Of a DNA stretch of 64,000 bases, positions 1 to 10,620 are shown piece after piece (position 1 is the stretch's first letter; each line of letters begins with the position of its first letter). Made by a program: the position numbers and the translations under genes. Under the pieces are notes generated by a model. That model ran no database searches, was not told where the DNA came from, and saw only the letters and a program-made list of their open reading frames with translations. The stretch lies in NCBI GenBank assembly GCA_001599815.1, contig BCIA01000004.1, positions 622,862-686,861 on the forward strand, read 5' to 3'. The DNA is from Furcasterigmium furcatum. Taxonomy: Eukaryota > Ascomycota > Sordariomycetes > Glomerellales > Plectosphaerellaceae.

Positions 1-1987
1 GTCACATATTGGCCTGTGACGGCCGCGCATTGGGTGTCGAGGTGCTGGGCCCTGCAGTTGGTGTCTTGGTACGCACACTGGAAAGGGGAACGCAATGCGC
101 CCGGAATTCCACCGCATGACAGATAGCCGGACCCGACCGCTGATGTCATGCCCCCAGCGGGAGATTCGACCGCCTCCGCAGTGACAGCAGTTGAGCGAGA
201 TTCGGTGCCGACGGGAGGACGCTGTGGGTTGGTTGTGGCATCGGAAGAAGGGAAAAGCGTGGAAACTGGTTAAGCTTAAAGGGGGGCGCGACGGCGGCGC
301 GCGTGGTGAGCGTCAGGGACGGCCCCTGAAAGTCACCCGTCACCGAGCCTTGGAGGGGAAATACTCCCATCGTCGGCCTTCCGCTCTCGTACGAGTGCCA
401 AGGAGGCAACACGAGCATCCAATCTTGAGCGACTTGACGCCTTCCGGTTGGGCCTCGGCGGCGGCGCTAATGCAGGTACGATTCCAGTCTCGGCTAGCCC
501 ATCTGCAGGTCCTGCGACGTGGTTCGCTTGTCGGGGAAAAAGCAACCAACGGCCGTCGGCGCCCGGGATCCACCCGTTCAATGGTTTCCTCAGTTCCTTT
601 TTGCTGCTCCTTTTTCGTCGGTCAGATCACGATGGAGAAGAAGAGGAGGCGATACGAGGTGAGGGGACACGACAGAAACTTACAGCACAGCACCCCAGCG
701 ACCATCTTACCGAGGTCACGCTTTCTTGCAAGTACGACCAGTAGTAGCACTGGCATTTGTCTTCACAGCCCGCCGCCGATTATGCGACGTGCTCCCCGCA
801 TGGCTTCAATATCCAAAGGCCGCCCGAAGGATGCCACACAATCATGGCATGCCGGATTACCGACGCCACCCGCCGTGAAGTGTCCCCGGGCACATGGCGG
901 CCTGAGACGCCACCCATCGCCCTGAAGTGAGGCCTGCGAGGTGGCCCCCGGTGTCTGGCTGGAGGGGAGGACACCCACCCTCAAGAGCCATGCGAAACGC
1001 CTGCGCCTCCTTCGCTGGCACCTCTCTGGCCGCCGCTGCGTCGCAGTGCCGTGACCGACCTGCATTCTGGCCTGAAGCGCTCTCGTCTCCAGGAGGGCGA
1101 TCTTGATGGTCTTGGCCTCACCAACTGGACTCCTGAGAGAATCGCAGGCGCTCGTTGGCGACAGTCCCGGGCTCAGGTGCAATCAGCCAAGGCCAGGCTG
1201 CAGTCGCCGAGTCCAAGGGCAAATACCAAGTGTGTAGACCGCCGTTCTTGGTGCAATCGAGCTCGCCGCCGAGAAGGCATTGTCGAGAATCCCTGCCTGC
1301 GTATTGTCTTGGGATCGATCTTGGCTCCACGGAGATGCCCTTCGTCTTGTCTTGTCTGGAGGCCGTCCCGTATGTCCAAGATTAGACGCTCGTGTGGACC
1401 CCGTTCATCTGATGCGGATGCCCGTTGGGTCGGTTCGGCGTCGGGACGAAAGGGGCGGCATCGTGGCTGTGGTCGGTGCAGATTCGCTCGAGTTTCGCGT
1501 GCGCTTCGTCGTCGATATTGTCGTTTGAGAATGCTGTCAACGCCAGGAGGACAGGCAAGATGGACCAGAAATAGGGAGGTCCAAACGATTTATACTGCAC
1601 TGCACAGCTACGCCGCCGCTGAGGCCAAGTCTAGACTCTGTGCCCTGGTCTAGCTCGCGAGGTGGCGTCGCCCCTCGGAAGCAGCCATTCCGGGGAGTAC
1701 GTACGCACATGGCATTCAGCCGGGACTTTCGTTTGAGCCTCAGCGACCTCAGTCACGGAGACTTATTTATTCAACGTCACCTGTTCTCATGAGGGCGCAT
1801 GATCTGTGCGGCTCAGAAGTCGAAGAGATGGGCGCTCACATCCAGCACGGCGGGCTCAGTTCTGGCACGCTCTCGTTCAACTCATTGATTGTGATATTGA
1901 TGAAAACACAGGACACTCGAGATCTATATACAATATGACAGCCACAGGTCATTCGGCTCATATATGCCCCTCACATCTCACAACCAC
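1..1987. other. intergenic, no supported gene
   Basis: GC-rich sequence with several overlapping short open frames on both strands, the longest about 244 codons at 191-925. None has recognisable domains, fungal splice structure or plausible composition; they are rich in Arg, Pro and Ser as expected of random GC-rich frames. The last 250 bases would hold the 3' untranslated region of the aldolase gene that ends at 1988. Confidence 0.6.
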
Positions 1988-2932
1988 CTAAGCCACTCGC
2001 GGCAGCGCAGAAGACTTGACCGCCGCGAAGATCTCGGCCTCCGCCCCATCCTCCAGCGGCAGCAGCGGCGACCGCACAGTCGCGTGGTCCAGGATGCCCC
2101 TCGCCACGAGCGCGTGCTTCAGCGCGACGGTCCCCTCCATGTGCGACCCGCGGTGGTACACGGCCTTGGTCACCGGCAGCAGCTTGTCGTGCACCGCGCG
2201 CGCCCTCTTGTAGTCCTTGGCCTGCCCGGCCTCGATCATCTCCAGGAGCAGCTCGGGCGCGATGTTGCCGTACCCGACGAGCATGCCGTCGACGTCGAAG
2301 ACCGTGTGCAGGAGGTACTCGTCGTGGCACGTCAGGATCTGCAGCTCGGGCCGCTCGCGGCGGATGACGGGGATCTCCGTGTCCCAGCGGCGCATGTTGC
2401 GCACGCCGTTCTTCATCGCGAAGACGCCCGGCTGCGCCGAGATGTCCAGCATCGTCTGCAGGCTGTACGTCGCCTTGGTGTTGTCCGGGTACTGGAACAG
2501 GATGAGCGGCAGCCCGCTGACCTCGTAGACGCGCTTGTAGCGGTCCTGCGGCGCGCCGGGCTGGTAGCCGAAGCGCAGCCAGCCGTGGGACGGGTACAGG
2601 AGTCCCGCGGAGGCGCCGGCCTCCTTCGCGCGCTTGGCCTCGAGGGCGGCCACCTCGGTGCCCTCGCCCGTGATGCCGGCGATGATGGGCACGCGCCCGT
2701 CGACGGACTTGTAGAAGGCCTTGATGACGGCGATCTGCTCCTCGGGCGTGAGGAAGGTGCCCTCGCCTGCGTGGCCGAGGACGACGAGGCCCTTGACGCC
2801 GGGGATGCTGCCGAGCCAGGAGCCCAGGCGCTGGATGGCGTCGTAGTCGACGGCGCCGTCCTTGGTGAAGGGCGTGACGGGGGCGGGGGTGAGGCCGCGG
2901 ACGTCGAAGCCAACTTGAGAAGCAGAGCCCAT
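1988..2932 (-). CDS. DHDPS/NAL-family aldolase or lyase (catabolic, not lysine biosynthesis)
   Basis: Single-exon protein of 314 aa, the usual length of the dihydrodipicolinate synthase / N-acetylneuraminate lyase family of class I aldolases. The Schiff-base lysine is K174 in FAMKNG and the partner tyrosine is Y148 in LFQYPD. The Thr-Thr pair of true DHDPS (GTTGE) is replaced by G-H-A-G-E at 53-57. Fungi make lysine through aminoadipate, so a catabolic aldolase or dehydratase acting on a 2-keto acid is more likely; the substrate cannot be read from sequence. The start chosen is MGSASQ: an upstream in-frame ATG at 3043 would add a 37-residue low-complexity extension. No signal peptide. It is divergent from the permease at 3693, with a 760-base shared promoter. 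Confidence 0.88.
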   Translation of the reverse strand: MGSASQVGFDVRGLTPAPVTPFTKDGAVDYDAIQRLGSWLGSIPGVKGLVVLGHAGEGTFLTPEEQIAVIKAFYKSVDGRVPIIAGITGEGTEVAALEAKRAKEAGASAGLLYPSHGWLRFGYQPGAPQDRYKRVYEVSGLPLILFQYPDNTKATYSLQTMLDISAQPGVFAMKNGVRNMRRWDTEIPVIRRERPELQILTCHDEYLLHTVFDVDGMLVGYGNIAPELLLEMIEAGQAKDYKRARAVHDKLLPVTKAVYHRGSHMEGTVALKHALVARGILDHATVRSPLLPLEDGAEAEIFAAVKSSALPRVA

Positions 2933-3692
2933 GATGTATGTCTGGTAGGTAGGTAAGATGCGAAACTTGCGGGATGTGTTGGCTGATGATGGGCTGGGCT
3001 TTGTCTCGATGAGGTTGTTGTTGGATGCAGATGAGTTCTTCAATCACAACTGAATGCCGTTCTTATATCAACCATTTCGAACCACGACCACACCGGAAGC
3101 ACGCTCGCGTCTCAATTAATGCCGAAGACGCGAGTGTCCTGTCGATCTATGTTCAACTCTTGCGTTCTTCGGTCTTGGTGGCGCTCTCCAGGTGTCGAGT
3201 ATGGTTTCCGGAGGAATCCGAGGTCAACTTCTCGTGTCGTCCATGGCCTCATCCGGAAAACCTCGGATTCCTCGAGGGGTCTCGACGCCACCTCGCCAAC
3301 GCCGTCTCAATCCAGACTAGAAACCAGTCTAGGGTTCCAGTCTTTGCGGGGTCAGTTGCATTTCATGACATGAAGCCTCGGGAGTCACGGCAGACAGAGT
3401 CCGGGGCAAGGGGAACGCTGGCCATCCCCGGATTCTCCATCTGGGGAACCCTTTTGGTTGGACTCAGTTCCCTTGTGCGCACAACTGTTGTCGACATGTG
3501 CATGAATCGACTGGAAACCTGATGTTGCCCAGCTTTGATTGTGTCCGTCCGGATATCTCATGGTCTGTATAAAGTCACCTCTCGCGCTCCCGAGTTTCGA
3601 CACATCAGTCAACCCTTCGCTTCTCCAACCCTCCTCGCCAGTCAACCCAAGGCAGTCAGTTTCATTGAAGAACCTCTTGAGATATCGTAACC
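2933..3692. promoter_or_regulatory. shared divergent promoter, aldolase / MFS permease
   Basis: A TATAAA box on the plus strand at 3568-3573 lies about 120 bases before the permease ATG. A TATAAG-like box on the minus strand (plus-strand 3062-3067) lies about 130 bases before the aldolase ATG. The middle holds a 13-base perfect inverted repeat and a CGG-N6-CCG element, described separately. No protein-coding content is supported. Confidence 0.5.
3209..3273. promoter_or_regulatory. inverted repeat with CGG-N6-CCG, candidate zinc-cluster operator
   Basis: GAGGAATCCGAGG at 3211-3223 is repeated as its exact reverse complement at 3261-3273, with a 37-base spacer. The left arm overlaps CGG (3209-3211), six bases, CCG (3218-3220), the symmetric half-site layout known for Zn2Cys6 dimers of the Ppr1/UaY type. 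It sits mid-way in the divergent promoter. Binding by the regulator at 6186 is inference. Confidence 0.4.
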
Positions 3693-5499
3693 ATGGGAGT
3701 TGAACGCTCTCCCTCCATCCGCTCGGACGTTGAGCAGGCATCTCAGGTCAAGGAGACCACGAAGCACGCCGAGTTCCAGCATCGCGGTGGCATGAGCCAG
3801 GAAGATGCCGACTTCCTCGAGAATTTGCCCGAGGCCAAGAAGAAGAAGGCCGTCCGTAAAGTTGATGTGAGTATTCCTATCAGAGTGCAAACTTATTGCT
3901 GTGAAGAGCGTCCGACTGACCATCCAACCCTAGGTCCGCCTCATCCCTATGCTGGTCCTGCTCTACCTCTTTGCCTATCTCGACAAGACCAACCTCGGCA
4001 ACGCCAAAATCGAGGGCCTGCCGGCATCTCTGGGCATGACCAGCATCGATTACAATGTGGCCGTGTCCATCTTCTTCATCCCCTTCGTCCTGGCCGAAGT
4101 GCCCAGCAACATGGTGCTGCACCTGTTCAAGAAGCCTTCTCTCTACATGGGTGCCATCGTCACCGCTTGGGGCATCATCATGACCTTGACTGGCGTTGTG
4201 CAGAATTTTGGTGGTCTTCTGGCAGTTAGGTTCCTTCTTGGCCTCTTCGAGTAAGTCTGGTCCCGGAATGTCCGATGCTTTGTGTCGAGGACATGGCTGA
4301 TACCCGAGTGTTTACAGAGCCGGTTTCCTGCCCGGAGCAATCCTCATCATCTCGAAGTGGTACCTGCCAAACGAGACCCAGACGAGAATTGCCATTCTTT
4401 ACACGTCCGCTGCATCTGGAGGCGCCTTTTCTGGCCTCTTGGCCTTCGCCATTGCCAAGATGGACGGCCTCGGAGGACAGGAAGGCTGGCGCTGGGTAAG
4501 TCAAGCCCACACTAAAAGCCTGGTTGATACGCATCCGGACTAACACGGAGCACAGATCTTCATCATCGAGGGCATCGCGACGGTCGCCATCGGCGTGGCG
4601 TGCTTCTTCTTCCTCGTCGACTCCCCCGCGCTCTCAAAGTGGCTCGACGACGACGAGAAGCGCTACCTCGAGCTGCGCCAGCAGGCCCGCCGCGTGGTCA
4701 AGCCCGACGAGTACCGCGACAAGCACTTCGACAAGCAGGCCTTCTTCTCGGTCGTCCTCGACTGGAAGATGTGGCTGCTCATCTTCGCCAACTGGTCCAA
4801 CGCCGTGCCGAACTACGCCATGAAGTTCACCATGCCCCAGATCATCAAGAACATGGGCTACACGTCCAGCGACGCCCAGCTCATGACCATCCCGCCATAC
4901 GCCTGCGGCGCCATCTCCGCCTACGTCTTCTCCGTCTTCGCGGACAAGTACTCCTGGAGGTTCCCGTTCCTCGTCGGGCCGCAGCTGTCGCTCATCGTCG
5001 CCTTCAGCATCCTGTTCACCAAGAGCGGTGACATTGAGAACAACATTGGCTTGTGCTACTTTGCCGTCTGCCTCGCCTGCGCTGGGTAAGTTACAGCGTC
5101 GCCACCATAAATAGAAGTCCTTCTTGTGCGGAATGCTGACAATCCCCCAGAATGTATCCCATCTTGCCCTGCGTCAACGCCTGGAACGTCGCCAACTGCC
5201 CCAACCCGGCGAAGCGCGCCATCAGCATCGGCTTCCTCGTGTGCGTGGGCAACGTCGGCGGCCTCATCGGAAGCTATATCTACCTGGACCGCGAGGCGCC
5301 GCGCTACCCGACGGGATTCGGCACGTCGTTCGGCTTTGCCTCCGCCGGCATCGTCGCGGCTACTACTCTCGAGTTCTGCCTGCACCGCCTCAACAAGAAG
5401 AAGGCCCTGATGAGCGAGAGCGAGATTCGAGAGAGGTACACGGACGAGGAGCTAGACAGGATGGACGAGAAGAGCCCGCTGTACAAGTATGCTCTCTAG
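3693..5499 (+). CDS. MFS permease, anion:cation symporter family (allantoate/nicotinate type)
   Basis: Plasma-membrane major facilitator of 515 aa with the expected 12 membrane segments. Exons: 3693-3866, 3934-4250, 4318-4495, 4556-5085, 5151-5499; all joins keep frame and restore family motifs. The hydrophilic N-terminus of about 60 residues is followed by LYLFAYLDKTNLGNAKIEG in TM1, and FEAGFLPG spans the second junction, both hallmarks of the Dal5/Tna1 ACS family that imports allantoate, ureidosuccinate, nicotinate, pantothenate or other organic anions. Substrate is not predictable. Divergent transcription from the aldolase and an immediately following regulator gene suggest a joint nutrient-use module. 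Confidence 0.93.
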
Positions 5500-6185
5500 A
5501 GTTACTCGTACTTTTCGGGCTGGGACATGGAGTGTGGAGACTATCGAGCGTCTGGCTGGGGGAGAAGAGTTGCCAGAGGACGTGGAATGGCGAGCGCCGT
5601 GCCCGGTTGGGTTCCCGAAGAATTGAACAGCCTGTCTTGTACCTAGTCAAAGTCGCTCTAGGAAGTTGCACAGCTTTTTGACACAATTTCGCTCCATATT
5701 GCTGTGCATTGAAGGGTTCAGTAGGTGAGTAGCGTGTGGTTGGCACAACTGAAAGTACAAGTCGAGATCCTTACACCAGACCGTGAGTCTTAGAGATTCA
5801 GACCTCGGGATGCTGTCTCACGATTTACCAAGATCAATTGAATTCAATTTTGATCAGGAATGATCGCACGTTTCTGAAATTTGAAGCATCTCCCGACATC
5901 GTTGCGAGTCTGTCACAGCGCAATGCCTCCAACAAACATTCGGCATACAAACTTGGGCACCGAACTCGTTCGACATAAAGAAATCCGGGGTCAGCTGCCC
6001 GGATTTGCATTCAGCTCGGAAACGTTGCGTAGTCCGGGGCCTGGCCAGCGCTAGATCAACACTCCTAGGCTATTTCCGAGTCATGACCACTCTCAGCTTC
6101 TCCGATCTTTCCGAACTTCCCCAGCTTCTTTAACAAGGGTGGATCAGCTTCTCCCCGAACGCATCTCCCAACCCCGGAGAAGACG
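5500..6185. other. intergenic, promoter of the Zn2Cys6 gene
   Basis: 686 bases with moderately AT-rich patches (5820-5880). It should contain the 3' end of the permease transcript and the promoter of the regulator at 6186. No coding frame with support. Confidence 0.5.
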
Positions 6186-8726
6186 ATGCCGCGCTCTTCA
6201 GTCCCCAGAGAAAGCCTCCTCGCCACCGAGGGAGCGGGCGTTACCCCACAGACATCGCATGCCTCTCACGGCTCGCCCGGCAGCACAGTCTCTCGCGGCT
6301 CGGCGAAGAGAAAGCGGAGCGAGGGCGCCCTCGGACCGTCTCCGGGAGAGGTCCCGGATTCTGGTCCCGGCTCTGGAAACGCGAGAAAGACGAAGAAGGT
6401 CAGCCGCGCGTGCGACTACTGCAAGACAAAGAAGCTCAAGTGCTCCGGGACCGTTCCCTGCGACGGCTGCATCAAGAGGAAGCTTTCGTGCGAGTATGAC
6501 ACGCTCTACCGGCGAGGTCGGCCGCCGACGCCTCCTCCGGCATACGAGCAGGACCCTCACGGTCTGAGCACAGTACCACGAGATGGGTGAGTCGATTCCT
6601 ATAACACGTGCTTCAGCCCCTCTGGGCGCTTCTCGCGAAAGCAACCATGGACGAATTCTCAGAGGCCCTCAGCTGACTAGAGATCTACAGCGCTTCCGGC
6701 GAGAACACCCAAAGACATCCCGATGACCGTCTCACCAGCCGCGAATCCTCCATCCTCAACCCCGGGGGTGATGGAAACCCTTCAACATCAAGAGCCTCCC
6801 CCGAGCTCGAGAGCGCGGAGATTCAGGGCCAGTACTTTGACCTCACGTCCAGCCTGACCTTCTTGCACCGGGCGTGGAATCGGCTGTCCGCCCAGCGGGG
6901 GACCAACGGCGCCGTGCCAGAGGTGCTCAGCGGCAATGAACGACACCAGAACCTCTTCTCCGCCGGCGACAAGCCGTTCGCGGTCTACCCGGGAGACGGG
7001 TTCCCGGCCATCCCGGACCGAGCCACGGCCATGGAGATGCTGAAGTTCTATTTCGAGGTCTGCGTCATCACATACCGGTTCCTCCATCGAAGCACCGTCG
7101 AGTCTTGGTTCAACGCCGTCATCGTCAGCAGCGAGGCCAGTCTCCCCCTGTCCTACGGGCTGGGACACGCCAGAGCATCCATCGTCATGTCCGTCCTGGC
7201 CATTGTCATGCTCAGACAGGGGAAGATAGACAACGCCGCGGCAGGGACCGTCGACGGCGACTACGCCGTCCTCCAGCGGAGCGATGCCTTCTTCTGCGCG
7301 TCCACGAGGCTCACCGACGCTGAAGTCGGCTACCCGACGCTCGAGTCGGCGCAGGCCCGCCTCCTCCAGGTCCTCTACCTCCTCCAGTCCACGCGGATGA
7401 ACCAGGCCTGGTTCGTCTTCGGCAGCACGCTGCCCATCGTCTCGGCCCTCGGCCTGCACCGCCGCAAGCGCAGCGCTGGCAACAAGAGCAGCGGCACCCC
7501 CCCGAGCTTCGACTACATCGTCTCCCAGTGCCGCAAGCGCACGTTCTGGGTCGCGTACACCATCGACAAGTACCTCGCCGTCGTCTTCGGCCGCCCGTGC
7601 CTCTACCACGACGACGACATCGACCAGGACTTCCCCGACTGCGTCAACGACGAGGACATGACGCCCGCCGGCCGCGCCGCCCACGAGCCCGACACCGACT
7701 GCCACATCGACTCCCTCATCTTCCACGCCAAGCTCGCCCAGCTCATCGACCGCACCTCCCGCGGCGTCTACTCCATCAAGAAGATCCCCCAGCGCGACCG
7801 CCTCGCCTCCGCCCACAGGTTCGGCCGCGCCCTCCACGACTGGCGCGCCGCCCTCCCCTACCACCTCGGCTCCCTGCGCCCAATGTCCCTCATCCCCCCC
7901 TTCCGCCGCCAGGCCACCGCCCTCAAGCTCGCCTACTCCCACGCCATAATGCACGCCAACCGCCCCTTCCTCCTCGGCACCACCGCCGCCGCGCCGCGCC
8001 ATGACGACGACGAGGACCACCCTTCCCCCCTCCGCGACAGCGTCACCGAGTGCCTCTCCGCCGCCCGCGTCGCCCTCGAGACCGTCGACGCAATGTCCGC
8101 CGACGGCACCCTCTTCCACGCCTTCTGGTGGACCCCCTACGTCACCTTCTGCGCCCTCGCCGTCGTCTACGTCTGGGAGATCCAGCAGAACCGCGCCGGC
8201 GCCGCCCGCCACGCCGGCGGCCTCGACGACGACCTCCTCGAGCTCGCAGAGCGCTGCCAGAACCACCTCGCACAGGCCACAGCCCCGGACAGCCCGAGCA
8301 GGCGCTACAGCGTCATCCTCGAGGAGCTCCGTCTCGAGGCGAAGCACCAGTCCGCGCGGGGCGGGCGGCCCAGCGGCGGCGGCCCCGACGGCGACGGAGC
8401 GGCAGAGGGCCCGGCGGCGGCCGAGTTCCCCCTCGGCCTGCTCCCCGGCGGCGACGGGGCCCAGGTCCAGGGGAGCAGCGGTTTCGACTCGGCGGCGGCG
8501 GGGCTGTACGGGATGAATAACAACAACAACCCCCTGGACGACTGGCAGACCACCGACTGGCTGGACCTGGACTCTTCGGTATGTGCTGATCAGCAGTGAA
8601 CCTTTCTTTTCCAACCGGCCGACGACGCTGACACCATCCCGCAAGGCCTTCGGCCCGTTCCCTGATTTCGAGGGGCAGCCGGTATTCTGGATGGCGCAAG
8701 GGGGGCCGAATGGAGGCGGTGCCTAG
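6186..8726 (+). CDS. Zn2Cys6 transcription factor with fungal-specific TF domain
   Basis: Nuclear regulator of 789 aa. Exons: 6186-6586, 6691-8578, 8646-8726. The last intron is inferred from donor gtatgt, branch CTGAC and acceptor aag, and gives a short GC-rich tail; reading through instead ends at 8599. The binuclear zinc cluster is C76, C79, C86, C92, C95, C102, preceded by a basic stretch (KRKR at 41-44) and followed by an RRGRPP hook. The middle homology region (Fungal_trans type) covers roughly residues 190-560 with a YTIDKYLA-type motif. The C-terminus is Gly/Ala/Asn rich and may be an activation domain. Unlike the other three zinc-cluster genes in this window it has no intron inside the cluster. 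It probably controls the flanking permease and symporter genes. Confidence 0.9.
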
Positions 8727-9087
8727 TCAGATCCAACGTGTGAGGTCTTCTCCCATGAAATGGTAGCTTCCTTCCACTGCCGGCTTGACAGACGACAACT
8801 ACTATTATCTAGTGAGGATGAAGTTGTACGCATATACCAGGGACACACTGCGACGAGGGCCAAGATGAACTTTCCTGTTGCGGCTGACAGACACTGGATG
8901 CCCACGACGATGTGTGGCATTGAGCAGGCACGTCACATCACGGTCGTCAAGCTCATTGGCTGAATCCCGAAACATCAAATTGGTATCTGGACTATATGCT
9001 GTATTACACCATTAGCCTCCCTCACAGGGCAGATGAAGGAGGCCTTCCTCTCAACTCCCGTGAACAAGAAAGCGGACAGGCCTACGC
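8727..9087. other. convergent 3' intergenic region
   Basis: 361 bases between the tail-to-tail regulator and symporter genes; 3' untranslated regions and termination signals are expected here. No gene is seen. Confidence 0.5.
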
Positions 9088-10620
9088 CTAGACGCGCTCG
9101 TTGTTGGTGCGAAGGTCGTTGCTCTGGACCTGGGCAACCTCGTCGTCGGTCAGGATCTCGGGGTCGGTGATACCGGTGACCTTGGTCAGGATACCGCAGG
9201 CGAAGATATCTCCCGAGACGTTGACCAGGGTACGGAAACGGTCGATGAACCAATCGATAGCGAGAACGACACCGTACATGGCGTCAATCTTAAGGTTGAG
9301 GCTTTGAGCGATCATGAGGGTCAAAACCAGAGAGGACGAGGGGATGGGAGTGGTGCCGATGGCGCACAGAGTCGAGAGCAGCAACAGCATGATGTACTGG
9401 CCGGCATCCAGAGTGACGCCCTGAGACTCGGCCAGGAACACGACGACCATGGGGAAGTAGATGGAAGTTCCATCCATGTTGATCAGGCAGCCCAGGGGGA
9501 CGGCGAAATCGACAATGGTGTTCGGGTTGCCGCGGTCACGGCAGACGCGGAGGGTGAAGGGCAGGGTGGCGGCAGACGAAGCAGTACCCCAGGCGGTAAC
9601 CCAGGCCCTGGAAGACTTGAGCCAAACGGGATAGGGGTTCTTGCGAACGAAGGCGAAGTAGATGATGGGCAAGATGACGAACAGGTGGATAGCCATGGAG
9701 CTAACGGAACCACCGATCAGAAGGCCCAGGCTGACGCCGACCGTCTCTATGTTGAGCCTCATCATGTTGGACAGGATGAGGAAAAAGACGCCGATAGGTG
9801 CAAGCTTGATGACGAAGTTGATGATACGAATGATGAGGTCGTTGACTTCCTTGACAATGCGCAGAATCGATGAGTTGCCGGGCCTGATCATGTAACCCAC
9901 AACGACGGAGGCGACAAGGAGGGAGAGAAGCTCGTTGTCGGCAAACGCCTTGACCAGGTTCTGTGGAATGAAGGAGTTGAACAAAGTGACGACCATGTCA
10001 TGGGGCTCACGGTTCAAGGCGGCAGTGTCTTGGGCCCCACGAACCGCCTCGTCCTCCTCCTCGGTCGACTCTACGAAGGGAATCAAGGGCGCCCAGACCT
10101 GACTGGTCATGACGATGGAGAAAGCGACGGCGAGAATGGTGGTGAGGACGTAGTAGCCGACGGTCCAGCGACCCAGGACCTTGCCGCCAGATGAGATCTC
10201 CCTCAGGGACTGAATGGCGAGAATCATGGCGGTGACAATCATGGGAATGACTTGAAAGGCCTGTTAGCGCTGTGCACGACGCAGCCCAGGGTGCACTTCC
10301 GACTTACCGATGGCCTGCAGGCAGCGAAGCCATAGAGTACCGGGAATGGCGAGGATGGCGGGGACAGCCTTGGGGACGTTTGTCTGACCGACCGTGGCGG
10401 TCACGGCGAGACTGATGCCGATGGCAAGGGCGGCGGCGAAGACGATCTGGACGGCATGGCCGGGCTCCAGGAATTGCTTCCACCAAGGCTCCTTCCTCTC
10501 CTCCTCGACGGCAGCACCGTTGGCGTGGACGGTGGTGGCGTCGGGGGCGGGACCGAAGGAGGAGCTCTCCTTGACGGTCTTGTCGTTGGCCTCGATGGCC
10601 CTCTTCTCGTCGTCGGCCAT
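9088..10620 (-). CDS. dicarboxylate/amino acid:cation symporter (DAACS family)
   Basis: Membrane transporter of 491 aa. Exons on the minus strand: 10620-10308 and 10250-9088, with a 57-base intron whose branch point CTAAC is visible; the join gives LQAIVIPMIV. The N-terminus is about 45 hydrophilic residues. Family motifs: GTASSAATLPF (HP1 serine-rich loop), MDGTSIYFP (substrate/Na+ site of TM7), GTTPIPSSSLVLT (HP2 region) and DRFRTLVNVSGD (TM8). Bacterial GltP/DctA and animal EAAT carriers share this fold and import C4-dicarboxylates, glutamate or aspartate with Na+ or H+. The substrate is unassigned. The family is patchy in fungi. It is convergent with the Zn2Cys6 gene and probably belongs to the same module. 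Confidence 0.92.

Noticed and set aside
191..925. 244-codon frame near the left edge
   Set aside because: No motif, biased composition, competing frames on both strands of similar length.
1964..2956. 330-codon plus-strand frame over the aldolase gene
   Set aside because: Composition (Arg, Asp, Val, Leu strings) is that of an antisense shadow; the minus strand carries clear family motifs.
6788..8644. 618-codon open frame antisense to the 6186 regulator
   Set aside because: It mirrors the GC-rich exon exactly, is dominated by Val, Gly, Glu and Ala, and lacks domains. Long antisense frames are expected opposite genes with strong GC bias at third positions.
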